From: Maylandia zebra
Lineage: Eukaryota > Chordata > Actinopteri > Cichliformes > Cichlidae
Length of the DNA: 64,000 nucleotides
Reading direction: 5' to 3'
Assembly: GCF_041146795.1 (NCBI RefSeq)
Contig: NC_135182.1
Coordinates: forward strand, 1,312,501 to 1,376,500
Shown: positions 12,221 to 23,406 of the stretch, one piece after another
Position numbering within the stretch: the stretch's first letter is position 1
How the letters are laid out: the number at the start of each line of letters is the position of its first letter
The notes under the pieces: model-generated
What the model saw: only the letters and a program-made list of their open reading frames with translations
Databases searched by the model: none
What the model was told of the DNA's origin: nothing
Position numbers and translations under genes: made by a program

Positions 12221-14328
12221 TTACTTACCTGCAGGATACAATGATTGCAAGCACCGCAAAGTGCACGAAAACGCATAATTTACTAAATATCTTGATAATT
12301 AGAGCATGACCATTGTTATATTTACAGAGTTAGCAACAACAGGCAGATGAACACGTATACGTATGCTAACTCACTGTCAGAGCATAAAAAATGATTTGCT
12401 GCTAGTCCAAAAGTCTTCTTTCATCCTGGAGTCAAACTGATAGAATATTTGATCTCATTTGATTTTTATGATCAGTTTGGTTTTGGCATTTTTGATGGAT
12501 TTTATGTCGTCTGGACAAAACTCTGTGTGTCTCTGTTTCTGTCGGCCAGTCAGACTCTGATCAGTTCAGAGTCAGTAAATCTCTTCTTATTAAAATGTTG
12601 TTCTAAACCAAAGAACAGGTAAAACATTTCCAGTATTTACAGCAAATGTCATGGTGAGAAAGATCCAAGTGGTGTTGAAACTAAAGTAAATCATTTTTAT
12701 TGGGAACCATGAATGGAAGCTGTGAAGATTTCATTTTGGACTCAAAGTGAACAGAGAGACGGTCTTGGCTATCCCTGAAGCCATGCCATTTAATAACCAT
12801 GGCAAATCACTGAATACAGCACATTAGAAGATGATGAATGCAAATTTGGAAATATGTCTATCTGTTGTTCCATATGTATAATTTGGCTATTTTCTCTGGT
12901 AGGTTTCTCTGGTCCCTTGCAGTTATGGTGGAATGGCATTAAACCAGGAAGATCTGGGTCATGCTTCTGTTCACGTCCTCTGCTGTAGGGCACTGCTCTC
13001 CTGCTCAAACTGTGGAGTATTATTGGTGCTTCATAGCTTTTAGATGCACGCTACAATAAAGAGGCAGAGTTTAATCTTTATATATTTTTAACATCGTTAA
13101 GTGTCCTTTGACTTATTATGTTACTTCAAAGACATAATAGATGAAGAAAATATGCATGAATAAATGTTAAATGATGACCATGAAGCGGTCCTCGCTCTGA
13201 TGTTAAAGATATGTAAATACATGAGTGCATATTTGCAATATGTTTTTGTTAATTAAATCCCCCAAAACAATGACGTACTGCACCTTTAAGCTTTCTGCAG
13301 AAAATGTGAGTCAGCTGAAATGTGATGGTGCGGTGTTCAGACTGGCCATCCCAGTCTCAGAGCCCTCCTGTGATGAGCACAGAGGATGAGGCCTCAGTCC
13401 TCCCCGAACAATAAAATACAGAAATTACAACAAAAAAACTGCATTTTGTGTCACAATAATCACTTTTATATGAAAACCTGAACAATTAAAAGTATGGAAA
13501 CAGAATAGATATGATTTCCAGGAGAATATAAATTTATTTTATCTGCAGCTATAATTTCCATCTCCTTCTCTTTGTGTTTATTTCATTTTCTTTTTAGTTC
13601 CACAGTTTTGACATTTAACATCAAAACTCTACTCATGCTGTATTTTTTCCCTGCAGAAAACTCTCCAGAGTTGTCACAGTGAAATGTGCGATTGAGCCCA
13701 CTCACAGTGGGACCTCCCTAAACGGAGTCAGCAGGAGTCGTGCCAGCGTCCCCCGAGTACACAGGAGGGATATTAAGCTGCGTAACAGAGAGCGCAGCTC
13801 ATGTCACAGATGGCACTTGTATGTGTTTATCATATGCACATATTGCCTTCTTCATACTTTGTTATTTAAGTCTGACTGAGCTTTTCAATGCTACCAAAAC
13901 CTTTCCAGTCTCATATATTTGTTTATTTTTCTACACATTTGTTCACCAAACACAACCCACCGTCCATCTATGCATGTAACTTCCACACTGCTGTGGTAGA
14001 AGATGAATAACAAGAGGCTGTTCTCCTGTTAATGCATTCGAAAGACTGGGATATAGTAAGTGTCCCACAGGGCTCTTTGCTGGACCCAAAGATAATTTAC
14101 ACATTTTTAAAGTAATAAAGGCGCATATTGCTTATGAAAATGTGCAAATCGAATATCTAAACATGTATTCAGGCTTTTCTATTCTCCCCTGCAGGGAGGG
14201 AGTGTTCACTTCAAACTGGTGACCGTAGACACCAGCAACAGTTCAAGCTCATTTCGTTTTGGTGATAATCAGGTCAAGGTCACACCAAATGGGAAAATCT
14301 ATTTACTTTATATTCCCATCATATTTAG
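12221..14328. other. Unassigned sequence, no gene seen
   Basis: AT-rich sequence with only short open frames. No transposon termini, tandem repeats or exon-like segments recognised. Confidence 0.45.
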
Positions 14329-14457
14329 AATAGAATAGAATAGAATAGCCTTTATTGTCATTGTACAGAGTACAACAAAATTGGAGTGCCACTCCCTTCG
14401 TGCAAGTTTCAATAATAAATATAAATGTAAAATATAAAATATAAAAAAAAATATGAA

Positions 14458-14489
<32 letters not shown>

Positions 14490-14496
14490 TAAATAT

Positions 14497-16474
14497 ACTA
14501 CCGACCAATAACCTGCCTCAGTACTACATGGAAGCTCCTGTCAGGCATCATATCGGCTAAGATGAACAGGCACATGGGTCAATACATGAGTGGGACACAG
14601 AAAGGAATTGGCAAGAATACCAGAGGCGCAAAACACCAGCTACTGGTAGACAGAACAATCAGCCGAGACTGCAAGACCAGACTGACCAACCTGTGCACTG
14701 CCTGGATTGATTACAAGAAGGCCTATGACTCAATGCCCCACAGCTGGATACTGGAATGCCTAGAATTGTACAAGATCAATGGGACCCTAAGAGCCTTCAT
14801 CAGGAACTCAATGGGGATGTGGCGTACAACACTAGAGGCCAACTCCAAGCCCATAGCACAAGTTACCATCAAGTGCGGGATCTACCAAGGAGATGCTCTG
14901 TCCCCACTGCTGTTCTGCATAGGCCTGAACCCCCTCAGTGAGATCATTAACAAGACTGGCTACGGATACCGACTACGGAACGGAGCAGTTGTCAGCCACC
15001 TCCTGTACATGGATGACATCAAGCTGTATGCCAAGAGTGAACGAGATTCACTGATCCACACTACCAGGCTATACAGCAATGACATTGGAATGTCGTTCGG
15101 ACTGGAGAAGTGTAGTCGGATGGTAACAAAGAGAGGGAAGGTAGTCAGAACTGAGGGGATTGAACTACCAGAAGGCAACATTGCAGACATAGAGGACAGT
15201 TACAAGTACCTGGGGATCCCGCAGGCAAATGGGAACCATGAAGAGGCCGCTAGAAAGGCTGCAACCACCAAGTACCTGCAGAGGGTCAGGCAAGTCCTGA
15301 GGAGTCAGCTGAATGGTAAGAACAAGATCCGGGCCATCAACACGTACGCCCTGCCCGTGATCAGGTACCCTGCTGGGGTAATAGGCTGGCCAAAGGAGGA
15401 GATAGAAGCCACTGACATAAAGACAAGAAAGCTCCTTACCATGAATGGAGGGTTTCACCCCAAGTCCAGCACCCTGAGGCTGTACGCTAAGCGGAAGGAA
15501 GGGGGCCGGGGACTGGTGAGTGTCAGCACCACAGTCCAGGATGAGACAACGAACATCCAAGAATACATCACGAAGATGGCCCCAACTGACCGAGTGCTCA
15601 GTGAATACCTCAGGCAGCAGAAACCCAAGAAAGAGGAGGGAGACGAGGAACCATCATGGAAGGACAGGCCCCTGCACGGTATGTACCACCGGCAGATAGA
15701 GGAGGTGGCTGATATCCAGAAATCCTACCAGTGGCTGGACAAAGCTGGACTGAAAGACAGCACAGAGGCACTAATCATGGCAGCACAAGAACAAGCTCTG
15801 AGTACAAGATCCATAGAGGCTGGGGTCTATCACACCAGGCAAGACCCCAGGTGCAGGCTGTGTAAAGATGCCCCAGAGACAATCCAGCACATAACAGCAG
15901 GGTGCAAGATGCTAGCAGGCAAGGCATACATGGAACGCCATAACCAAGTGGCCGGCATAGTGTACAGGAACATCTGTGCCGAGTATAACCTGGAAGTCCC
16001 GAGGTCAAAATGGGAGATGCCCCCAAGGGTGGTGGAGAATGACCGAGCTAAGATCCTGTGGGACTTCCAGATACAGACGGACAAAATGGTGGTGGCTAAC
16101 CAACCGGACATAGTGGTGGTAGACAAACAGAAGAAGACGGCCGTAGTGATCGACGTAGCGGTTCCGAATGACAGCAATATCAGGAAGAAGGAACACGAGA
16201 AGCTGGAGAAATACCAAGGGCTCAGAGAAGAGCTCGAGAGGATGTGGAGGGTGAAGGTAACGGTGGTCCCCGTGGTAATCGGAGCACTAGGTGCGGTGAC
16301 TCCCAAGCTAGGCGAGTGGCTCCAGCAGATCCCGGGAATAACATCGGAGATCTCTGTCCAGAAGAGCGCAGTCCTGGGAACAGCTAAGATACTGCGCAGG
16401 ACCCTCAAGCTCCCAGGCCTCTGGTAGAGGACCCGAGCTTGAAGGATAAACCGCCCGCAGGGGCGCGCTGGGTG

Positions 16475-16546
<72 letters not shown>

Positions 16547-16560
16547 TTTATATATATATA
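14497..16560 (+). mobile_element. 5'-truncated Dong/R4-clade (Rex6-type) LINE in a TA tract
   Basis: The element is flanked on both sides by TA repeats (about 14468-14490 and 16478-16570), in keeping with the preference of this clade for simple TA/TAA-rich targets. It lies in the 3' UTR of an oppositely oriented L2 LINE. The 5' end is truncated at the TA tract; a short 3' UTR follows the stop codon at 16425-16427. Confidence 0.8.
14562..16427 (+). CDS. Reverse transcriptase plus restriction-like endonuclease (Dong/Rex6 type), 5'-truncated
   Basis: The 621-codon frame from this Met is uninterrupted and continues open upstream to about 14497 (RPITCLSTTWKLL), so the true N-terminus is lost and the Met is not the natural start. 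In order: RT motif A (WIDYKKAYDSMPHSW, near residue 50), motif B (YQGDALSPLLF, near 110), the catalytic YMDD box (near 150), a C-x2-C-x8-H-x4-C zinc knuckle (CRLC...H...C, near 430), and a C-terminal PD-D restriction-like endonuclease (QPDIVVVDK near 514, VVIDVAVPND near 528). An RLE downstream of the RT marks the R2/R4/Dong group, of which Rex6 is the fish representative. Absence of stops over about 640 codons suggests a recent insertion. Confidence 0.85.
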   Translation: MNRHMGQYMSGTQKGIGKNTRGAKHQLLVDRTISRDCKTRLTNLCTAWIDYKKAYDSMPHSWILECLELYKINGTLRAFIRNSMGMWRTTLEANSKPIAQVTIKCGIYQGDALSPLLFCIGLNPLSEIINKTGYGYRLRNGAVVSHLLYMDDIKLYAKSERDSLIHTTRLYSNDIGMSFGLEKCSRMVTKRGKVVRTEGIELPEGNIADIEDSYKYLGIPQANGNHEEAARKAATTKYLQRVRQVLRSQLNGKNKIRAINTYALPVIRYPAGVIGWPKEEIEATDIKTRKLLTMNGGFHPKSSTLRLYAKRKEGGRGLVSVSTTVQDETTNIQEYITKMAPTDRVLSEYLRQQKPKKEEGDEEPSWKDRPLHGMYHRQIEEVADIQKSYQWLDKAGLKDSTEALIMAAQEQALSTRSIEAGVYHTRQDPRCRLCKDAPETIQHITAGCKMLAGKAYMERHNQVAGIVYRNICAEYNLEVPRSKWEMPPRVVENDRAKILWDFQIQTDKMVVANQPDIVVVDKQKKTAVVIDVAVPNDSNIRKKEHEKLEKYQGLREELERMWRVKVTVVPVVIGALGAVTPKLGEWLQQIPGITSEISVQKSAVLGTAKILRRTLKLPGLW

Positions 16561-16570
16561 TATATATATA
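16478..16570 (+). repeat. TA dinucleotide repeat at the 3' end of the Dong/Rex6-type LINE
   Basis: About 90 bp of TA units with one short interruption (GTTATT). A shorter TA run borders the other end of the LINE at 14468-14490. Confidence 0.95.
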
Positions 16571-16695
16571 AAGTACAAAAAACAATCGTAAGTACTCAAA
16601 CAATAGTAAGTACAATATATACAGGATAGCAGCATTAATATAATGACAGTATGAATAGCAGCATAATATAATGACAGTGACGGTATGGAATAGGT

Positions 16696-17415
16696 TCAAT
16701 TGTTTTTGTGCTTATTTACTACGGTGATAGCTCTGGGAAAGAAGCTATCCCTGAATCTGTTTGTCCTGGTTTTATGTGACCTGTACCGTCGGCCTGACGG
16801 TAATAGTTCAAACAGTTGGTTGCTGGGGTGAGAGTAGTCCTTGATGATATTGCCAGCTCTGCTGAGGTACCGAGAGTTTGCAGTGACCTCCAGGCTGGGC
16901 AGAGAGCAGCCAGTGATCTTCTGGGCTGTGTTGATGACCCTCTGCAGTACTTTCCTGTCCGCAGCTGAGCACCCTGCATACCATGTTGTTATGCAGTACG
17001 TTAGGATGCTCTCTATGGTGGCTCTGTAAAATGTCACCAGCAGCCTCTCCTCCAGGTCGTTCCTCCTGAGCACTCTCAGAAAGTGGAGACGCTGCTGGGC
17101 CTTTTTAACCACCGCCGTGGTATTTGCAGTCCAGGAGAGGTCATCAGAGATCTGCACGCCCAGAAACCTCATGGAGTGTACCCTCTCCACACAGCTCCCG
17201 TGAATGTAAAGTGGGGCCGGGTCTGCTCTGCCCTTCCTGAAGTCCAAGATAAGTTCTTTAGTTTTCGTGGTGTTCAGTTGGAGGTTGTTAACTGAACACC
17301 ACTCAGTCAGTCTGTTGACCTCATCTCTGTAGTCTGACTCATCCCCCCTTGAGATGAGTCCAACCACTGTGGTGTCATCCGCGACCTTTATGATGGACTT
17401 TATGATTTCCCACAA
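16696..17415 (-). pseudogene. C-terminal half of an L2-type reverse transcriptase
   Basis: A 239-codon open frame starts just before the RT active-site motif, here KVADDTTVVG (normally FADD), followed by LQLNTTKTKELILDFRK, the KKAQQRLHFLR segment and the C-terminal [20 protein letters not shown] block typical of L2/CR1-group LINEs in fish. The finger and palm regions before the YxDD-like box and the whole endonuclease are missing, so it is inactive. The initiator Met is an accident of truncation. Confidence 0.85.
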
Positions 17416-18306
17416 TCATAACTTCATACACTGGGCCTTGTGGGATAATGAGTAGTTAGGTTGACTAAGCATTACTTTGACTTTCATCACTATTGACAAG
17501 ATCAAATTAAGAAATCAAATTAAGTATAATAAATTATAAATGAACGGGTATGGAGAGACCTGTTAAACACATTCTTTACATTTTTCAACACAATGCTCTA
17601 CAACGTCACAATGTTGCCATGAAGGTTTGGGAAACACACACTCCATGAATATGAAGATCATAAAAACACCATGTTAGTGTGTAACACTTCAACATCATAG
17701 CTCGAAGGAAAAAGCTCAATACTACACAGACGTCCATGTTAACAGTGCTGACGTGGTCATAAATGATCTATTAAAACTATTGATGGGATCAGGTTGACGT
17801 TGTAATAACAACATCATAAAACACCAGGGTTGTAATATAACCCTCGCAGTGCAAAGTAATGCAAATGTGTTAAGTTTGCTTTTGAGGGTGCTGTGTTTCA
17901 TTCTTTCACTTGAATAAAAATCATTTAAAACATTGTGACAGCTGAAAACAAACGACTGGCACAGCTGTTTTCAGTTACTGATCACTGGAAGTGCTTAAAG
18001 CCACATTCATCTTGTCCTTTACAATTAATAATGCTCATTTAGCATGTATCCCCTCCTGCAGCCATCTAAGAATGACCTGTTAACCTCATGTGCATGTCTT
18101 TATATATGGGGAAAGGCTAAAATACCAGGAATAGACTGCTTCAAGCACAGGGTAAACAGGACCACCTTTGGCCAAAGGTTCTGTAAATATATGTAAATAT
18201 ATCAAATCAATAACTGAGCCTGGATGTAATTTGGAATATTTAACTTGTCTATTTTTTCTGCAACAATTTCAGCAGCACCTCTAAGGGTATAGATCCAGTG
18301 ACATCC
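17416..18306. other. Unassigned sequence
   Basis: No gene, tandem repeat or clear transposon end recognised. Confidence 0.4.
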
Positions 18307-18310
18307 TTAA

Positions 18311-18589
18311 CCTCCTAAGACCCGAACTCTTTCATGGCCTGCAACTTCAAATTCTCTTTGCTTTGGGCTGATGGGGACCTGATGAATGTAACAAAAAATA
18401 ATTACCTGATTTTTGTTTCTGAGAAAAATGAGATCCACATAAGAGGACATTTGTTTTAAATTTTCAGAGCAGTGGCAGTATAACGTCCTCGGAAGTGGAT
18501 TTCAGGCCCTTGTAGAGCAAAATTTTATATTTTGGTCTAGACAGCCCAAAATATGATGTCCACATATGTGGACGTCAGGTCCTAGGAGG
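18311..18589 (+). mobile_element. piggyBac-type MITE with TTAA target duplication
   Basis: The 279-bp element starts CCTCCTAAGACC and ends GGTCCTAGGAGG, an inverted repeat of about 12 bp with one mismatch. TTAA lies immediately outside both ends (18307-18310 and 18590-18593). TTAA duplication is the signature of the piggyBac superfamily. A second inner palindrome is seen near the right end (GTCCACATATGTGGAC). No coding capacity. Confidence 0.85.
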
Positions 18590-19290
18590 TTAAAGGTACA
18601 CGATTTTCTTTTCCCCAGTGTGACTATTTTAGTATTCCAGTGAGCTGTCAATAAATGTTAAGTACAACACAACCTTAAATCAAAGATTCTAATCATGGCG
18701 TGTTTGACTGCAGATTGGTTGAAATGTGACAGGATTAAAGGCTGGAGGCAGAGCAGCTAGCAGCTATATAAATGCAGGTCCATTTAGCATGAGCACTCCA
18801 CGCTGGCAGTCACAAAGCTAGGACCTGTTTATATGGAATCTATCTGACATCCCCAAACGATCACAAAGAAACAGTGAGGCCAAAATGAATGTAAGAGACT
18901 TGATTTAAAAGGTAACATCCAGAGTCAGAAGCTGAGCTTGTTAAAGCATTTTCCTGAATGCAACCAAAGCCCAACACTAAGTGATTTTTCAACTCTTCGT
19001 TTCCACGTGGTTAAGGGTCCTCGGGGAAGACAGTGAACTTTAAATGGTTCCCAGTGGCGGAGAGTGTGCAGTGAAACTATTTCTACATGTCAGAACTTAC
19101 TGTGAAATCATAAGAACTGCAAGTTGTCTTCAATTTGAATAAAATAGATGATGTTTTTGGATCTTTACGTTCATCAACATAATACCCATGAGCAAACAAA
19201 CCGTTTCATTCTGGTGGTGTCACTTTGTCTTTGTTGTGTTCTGTCCTTGAGAGTCAGACATCTTTCTTTGACTGCTGTTGAAGCACTGGA

Positions 19291-19938
19291 TGTCATGGTC
19301 CTGGGTCGTGTGACCCAGTGTGTTATGCTTAACCTATTTTGATGTTTATTGTTTGCTTAGGTTCTTTAAGGTAGTCCAGTCCTTTTTGTAATTATGTTAC
19401 CCTTGCATTACGTCTCCCTTGCCCTTCGTGTGTTTATGTCTGTGTGTCTTGTACTGTCAAGTTCATGCTGTCAGTCATGTCACCTCCCCCTGTACTACGT
19501 CTCCCCGGTTCATGTCTCATGTTTCCTGTTTTACTTTGAAGGCCTGCATTCACTGTCTGTGTATTCAGCTCACTCCTCCTGTCCTGTCGTTAAGTTCATG
19601 TGTGTCAGCTGCGTTCCCATGTGTGGCCACTTCCCCTGATCATCCCTCATGTGTATTTAGTCTCTGTGTTTCTTACAGTCTGTGTCGCGTCGTCTGTGTT
19701 CCCACCCTCCGTGTTTCCATGCCTGGTCTGTTGTCTTCCAAGCCATAGCCTCACCATAGTTTGTTCCCAGTTTAGGTTTTTGTTTAGCCACGCCATCCCT
19801 GCTGTATTTGCACACCTTGTTTTCAGCCATATTAAAGGCTCGCCTTCTGTTAAAGCTCACTCCCGTCTGTTCACTTGTGTACGCACCTGGGTCCATTACA
19901 CGCATTCTCCACTCGGTCTGTCACAGCGGACCGTGACA
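19291..19938 (+). mobile_element. Solo-LTR-like element, 648 bp, with 5-bp flanking duplication
   Basis: It starts TGTCATGGTCC and ends GGACCGTGACA: the terminal TGT...ACA dinucleotides, the short inverted repeat and the identical 5-base CTGGA outside both ends (19286-19290 and 19939-19943) fit a solo LTR. An ATTAAAGG polyadenylation-like signal is near 19832. No gag or pol is present. A non-autonomous DNA transposon with TGTCA ends is the alternative, since the terminal inverted match is longer than usual for an LTR. Pyrimidine-rich open frames across it are not genes. Confidence 0.6.
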
Positions 19939-19943
19939 CTGGA

Positions 19944-21220
19944 TGCATCAGACAGCTGAAGCTGCTGATCTGTCCCATGTGTGGTTGCTATCACGGCTTC
20001 TCTACCAGTTTCAATATTTTGGTCCATTTTTCCCCGAGTCACCTGGTAAAAACACCGATGATCTGTGCAAACTACTGCATGCTTTAACCAGTTTACATAA
20101 TCAATGGAGATAAAAATGTGTGTATCGTTTGGAAACACACTGAGTGTGTGAGTTAATTATGCCAAAGCAGAAACTCCCACAGACTATAATCATGAAACTG
20201 GCCTTAATACCACTCTCTGTGACGCCCGGCGAGACTTTGCTCTTTCCTAATTCTACAGCAAATAGCATTCCCAGGCACATTTCTCATTCATAGCTATGAA
20301 ATGTGTTCATGGTGTGAAAGAGAGTCACTCTGATTACACCCGCAATGTCATTTAGATAATAAGTGGTTTATGGCACAGTTTCAATCGCAGTACTTACACA
20401 GTAATTATAATCAGTTATAAAAATAAAGTTTTTTATCTAACATTTTAAGTGTGATTCCTTTGGTCAGTTTTGCTCTCCTCTGTCTTCATGGGCTATTTCT
20501 TTGTGCAATGTGAAGACCTTTCTCTGCACTTCAGTGGAACAAATATTCATAAATCATTTGAAAATGGCTCCATTTACGAGTCATTTGGTGCAGCTGCCTT
20601 GATGTGAGAGGCTTGAGCTGTTCTGTGCAGATGCCAGACAATAACGGCTTTGGTGTCAAAGTGCAAGTGAGATAAATGACTCACAAGCATCTGCTTTTGA
20701 GCAACTCCTCCTCTAACGATCACTGGGTCGTGGACGTTTCCAAAGCTTTGGTGGCAATTTTTTTAACTGCAGGTTTTACTGATTTAATTAACACCTCACT
20801 TCTTTCACAAGCAAAAGTTTGTACTGAATCACTTTTAATATTGCTATTGAGCAGCTTATTCAGTGCCAGAGGACTCTTTTTCATTTGCAAGCAAACTGGT
20901 GGAGAATAAAACTGGTGAGAATTAATTACCTATGGTTGAAAAAAATCCGCAGCTGGGAAGAGACGCTAAGGAAAAAGCACGTATAAAGAGAGAAACCAGT
21001 TAAGAGAAATGCTCATTTTCTGTTATTTTAGCGAGCAGTTGTTTTAGACACATCAATTTTATGAGGAAAGAATCTATCTGGAGTTTAGATAGTTTAGGAG
21101 TTTGTCTATTAAGTTATTTTGACGCTCTAGTAGCACTGCAGTCCCCCAAATCCAATAATGCAGGTTTAATGGTGTCCTGAGCCACGCAGTCTCTTTTCAC
21201 ATTTACAGGACTTACTGTGA
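19944..21220. other. Unassigned sequence
   Basis: Only short, unconvincing open frames; no repeat termini recognised. Confidence 0.4.
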
Positions 21221-22735
21221 TCCGTCCATCCATCCATCCATCCATTCATCTGTCTGTCCCTCCATCTGTCTGTCCCTCCATCCATCCATCATCCATCCAT
21301 TCATCTGTCTGTCCCTCCATCCGTCCGTCCGTCCGTCCATCCATCCATCCAGCCGTCCGTCCGTCCGTCAGTCCATCCGTCCGTCCGTCAGTCCGTCCAT
21401 CATCCATCCGTCCATCCATCCATCTATCCATCCATCATCCATCCATCCATCCGTCCGTCCGTCCATCCATCATCCATTCATCCATTCATCCATTCATCCA
21501 TCTGTCCATCCATCTATCCATCCGGTCCATCCATCCGTCCGTTCGTCCGTCCGTCCATCCATCCATCTGTCTGTCCGTCAGTCCGTCCATCATCCATCTG
21601 TCCATCCATCCATCCGTCCGTCCATTCATCCGTCCATCTGTCCATCCATCCATCCGTCCATCCATCCGTCCATCCATCCATCCATCCATCCATCCATCCA
21701 TCCGTCCGTCCATTCGTCCGTCCATCTGTCCATCCATCCATCCGTCCATCCATCCGTCCATCCATCCATCCGTCCATCCATCCATCCATCCGTCCGTCCA
21801 TTCATCCATCTGTCCCTCAGTCCATGCATCCATCTATCCGTCCATCCATCCATCCATCTATCCATTCGTCCATCCATTATCCATCATCCATCCAGCCGTC
21901 CGTCCGTCCGTCCATCCATCCATCCATCATCCATCCATCCATCTATCCATCCATCATCCATCCAGCCGTCCATCCATCCATCCATCTATCCATCCATCAT
22001 CCATCCAGCCGTCCGTCCGTCCGTCCATCCATCCATCCATCATCCATCCATCCATCTATCCATCCGGTCCATCCATCCGTCCGTTCGTCCGTCCGTCCAT
22101 CCATCCATCTGTCTGTCCGTCAGTCCGTCCATCATCCATCTGTCCATCCATCCATCCGTCCGTCCATTCATCCGTCCATCTGTCCATCCATCCATCCGTC
22201 CATCCATCCGTCCATCCATCCATCCATCCATCCATCCATCCATCCGTCCGTCCATTCGTCCGTCCATCTGTCCATCCATCCATCCGTCCATCCATCCGTC
22301 CATCCATCCATCCGTCCATCCATCCATCCATCCGTCCGTCCATTCATCCATCTGTCCCTCAGTCCATGCATCCATCTATCCATCCATCCATCCATCCATC
22401 CATCTATCCATTCGTCCATCCATTATCCATCATCCATCCAGCCGTCCGTCCGTCCGTCCATCCATCCATCCATCATCCATCCATCCATCTATCCATCCAT
22501 CATCCATCCAGCCGTCCATCCATCCATCCATCTATCCATCCATCATCCATCATCCATCCAGCCGTCCGTCCGTCCATCCATCATCCATCCATTCATCTAT
22601 CTATCCATCCATCATCCATCATCCATCCAGCCGTCCATCCATCCATCCATCTATCCATCCATCATCCATCATCCATCCAGCCGTCCGTCCATCATCCATC
22701 ATCCATCCATCTGTCCATCCCTCCATCCATCCATT
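21221..22735 (+). repeat. TCCA tetranucleotide array with a 542-bp higher-order duplication
   Basis: About 1.5 kb of TCCA units diverged to TCCG, TCTG, TTCA and CATC variants. The single CCGGTCC marker occurs at 21522 and 22064, and the order of variants after it is essentially the same in both, giving a 542-bp higher-order unit present about twice. Several reading frames on both strands are open throughout (506 codons of IHPS/VRPS-type repeat on the plus strand, MDGW-type on the minus), simply because these units form no stop codon in those frames. Not a gene. Confidence 0.95.
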
Positions 22736-23367
22736 GAACAACTTCACCAACTTAGGGGGAGCTGGGGTCTGTAGTAGGGAATAACATTACAGCCTCGACT
22801 TCTCCTCTTTGAAACGTTTTGGCTGACTAAAGTGGGATGGCTAACAACAGTCACCTCCCTGTTGCCGCAGTGACGTCTCTCACAGAGAAACTTTCCAGGC
22901 TGTAGGCTAATGTCGAGTAACCTGCTGTTCTCAGCTCTTCAGCCTCTCTCTGCTCTTCTGAGTAAGGGGGTGTCTCAAGGGTACTATTGGCCCCTTCTCT
23001 AATATGATTTGCCCCAAGGTCCTCCTTCACCAATCCCTTTGGACCAGATTTAACTTTGCTATGTCCAACACCACAGGAAGGGAATAAAAGGGACTAATAG
23101 GAAATTAACTATGTATATTTACAAGTCAATAGACATTTAATATATGTTTGTTATGGAACGTGCAGGCTCTACTTTGCCATACTGAATACAATTATTGTAC
23201 TTTTTAGTATTTATTTTAAAGCTTTTTTCTTGTTTTTGCCTATCCTGTCCGACACTGTAGCAATCACAATTATTGTCTGAAGGCCAAGAAAAATGCCCAG
23301 CAGATTATTTTCTCAGGTGGATCATCACGGCTTTGCTGTCCACTTGATTGTCATAGTTTGTTCAATC

Positions 23368-23406
<39 letters not shown>

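Larger units (their letters stand above)
14329..17415 (-). mobile_element. 5'-truncated L2/Rex1-type LINE, split by a Dong/Rex6-type insertion
   Basis: The 3' end is at 14329 with a TATTC-type pentanucleotide tail followed (minus strand) by an AATAAAGG-like signal. The coding part lies at 16696-17415. The 3' UTR between them is interrupted by the Dong/Rex6-type LINE at 14497-16560. The 5' end is truncated inside the reverse transcriptase near 17400. CTTTAT..TTCCCA..ATCAT-like words occur at both outer edges and could be a diverged target duplication, but this is weak. Confidence 0.8.

Noticed and set aside
14960..16408. Several minus-strand frames of 70-190 codons over the Dong/Rex6-type coding region
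   Set aside because: Antisense shadows of the 621-codon RT-RLE frame, which has recognisable motifs on the plus strand.
21221..22735. Possible CRISPR or other spacer-repeat array
   Set aside because: No constant repeat with unique spacers; it is a diverged tetranucleotide array in a eukaryotic genome.
21217..22774. Long open frames (506 and 316 codons) of IHPS/VRPS repeats on the plus strand and MDGW repeats on the minus strand
   Set aside because: They are the automatic translation of TCCA-type units, which form no stop codon in these frames. No start context, splice structure or composition of a real protein.
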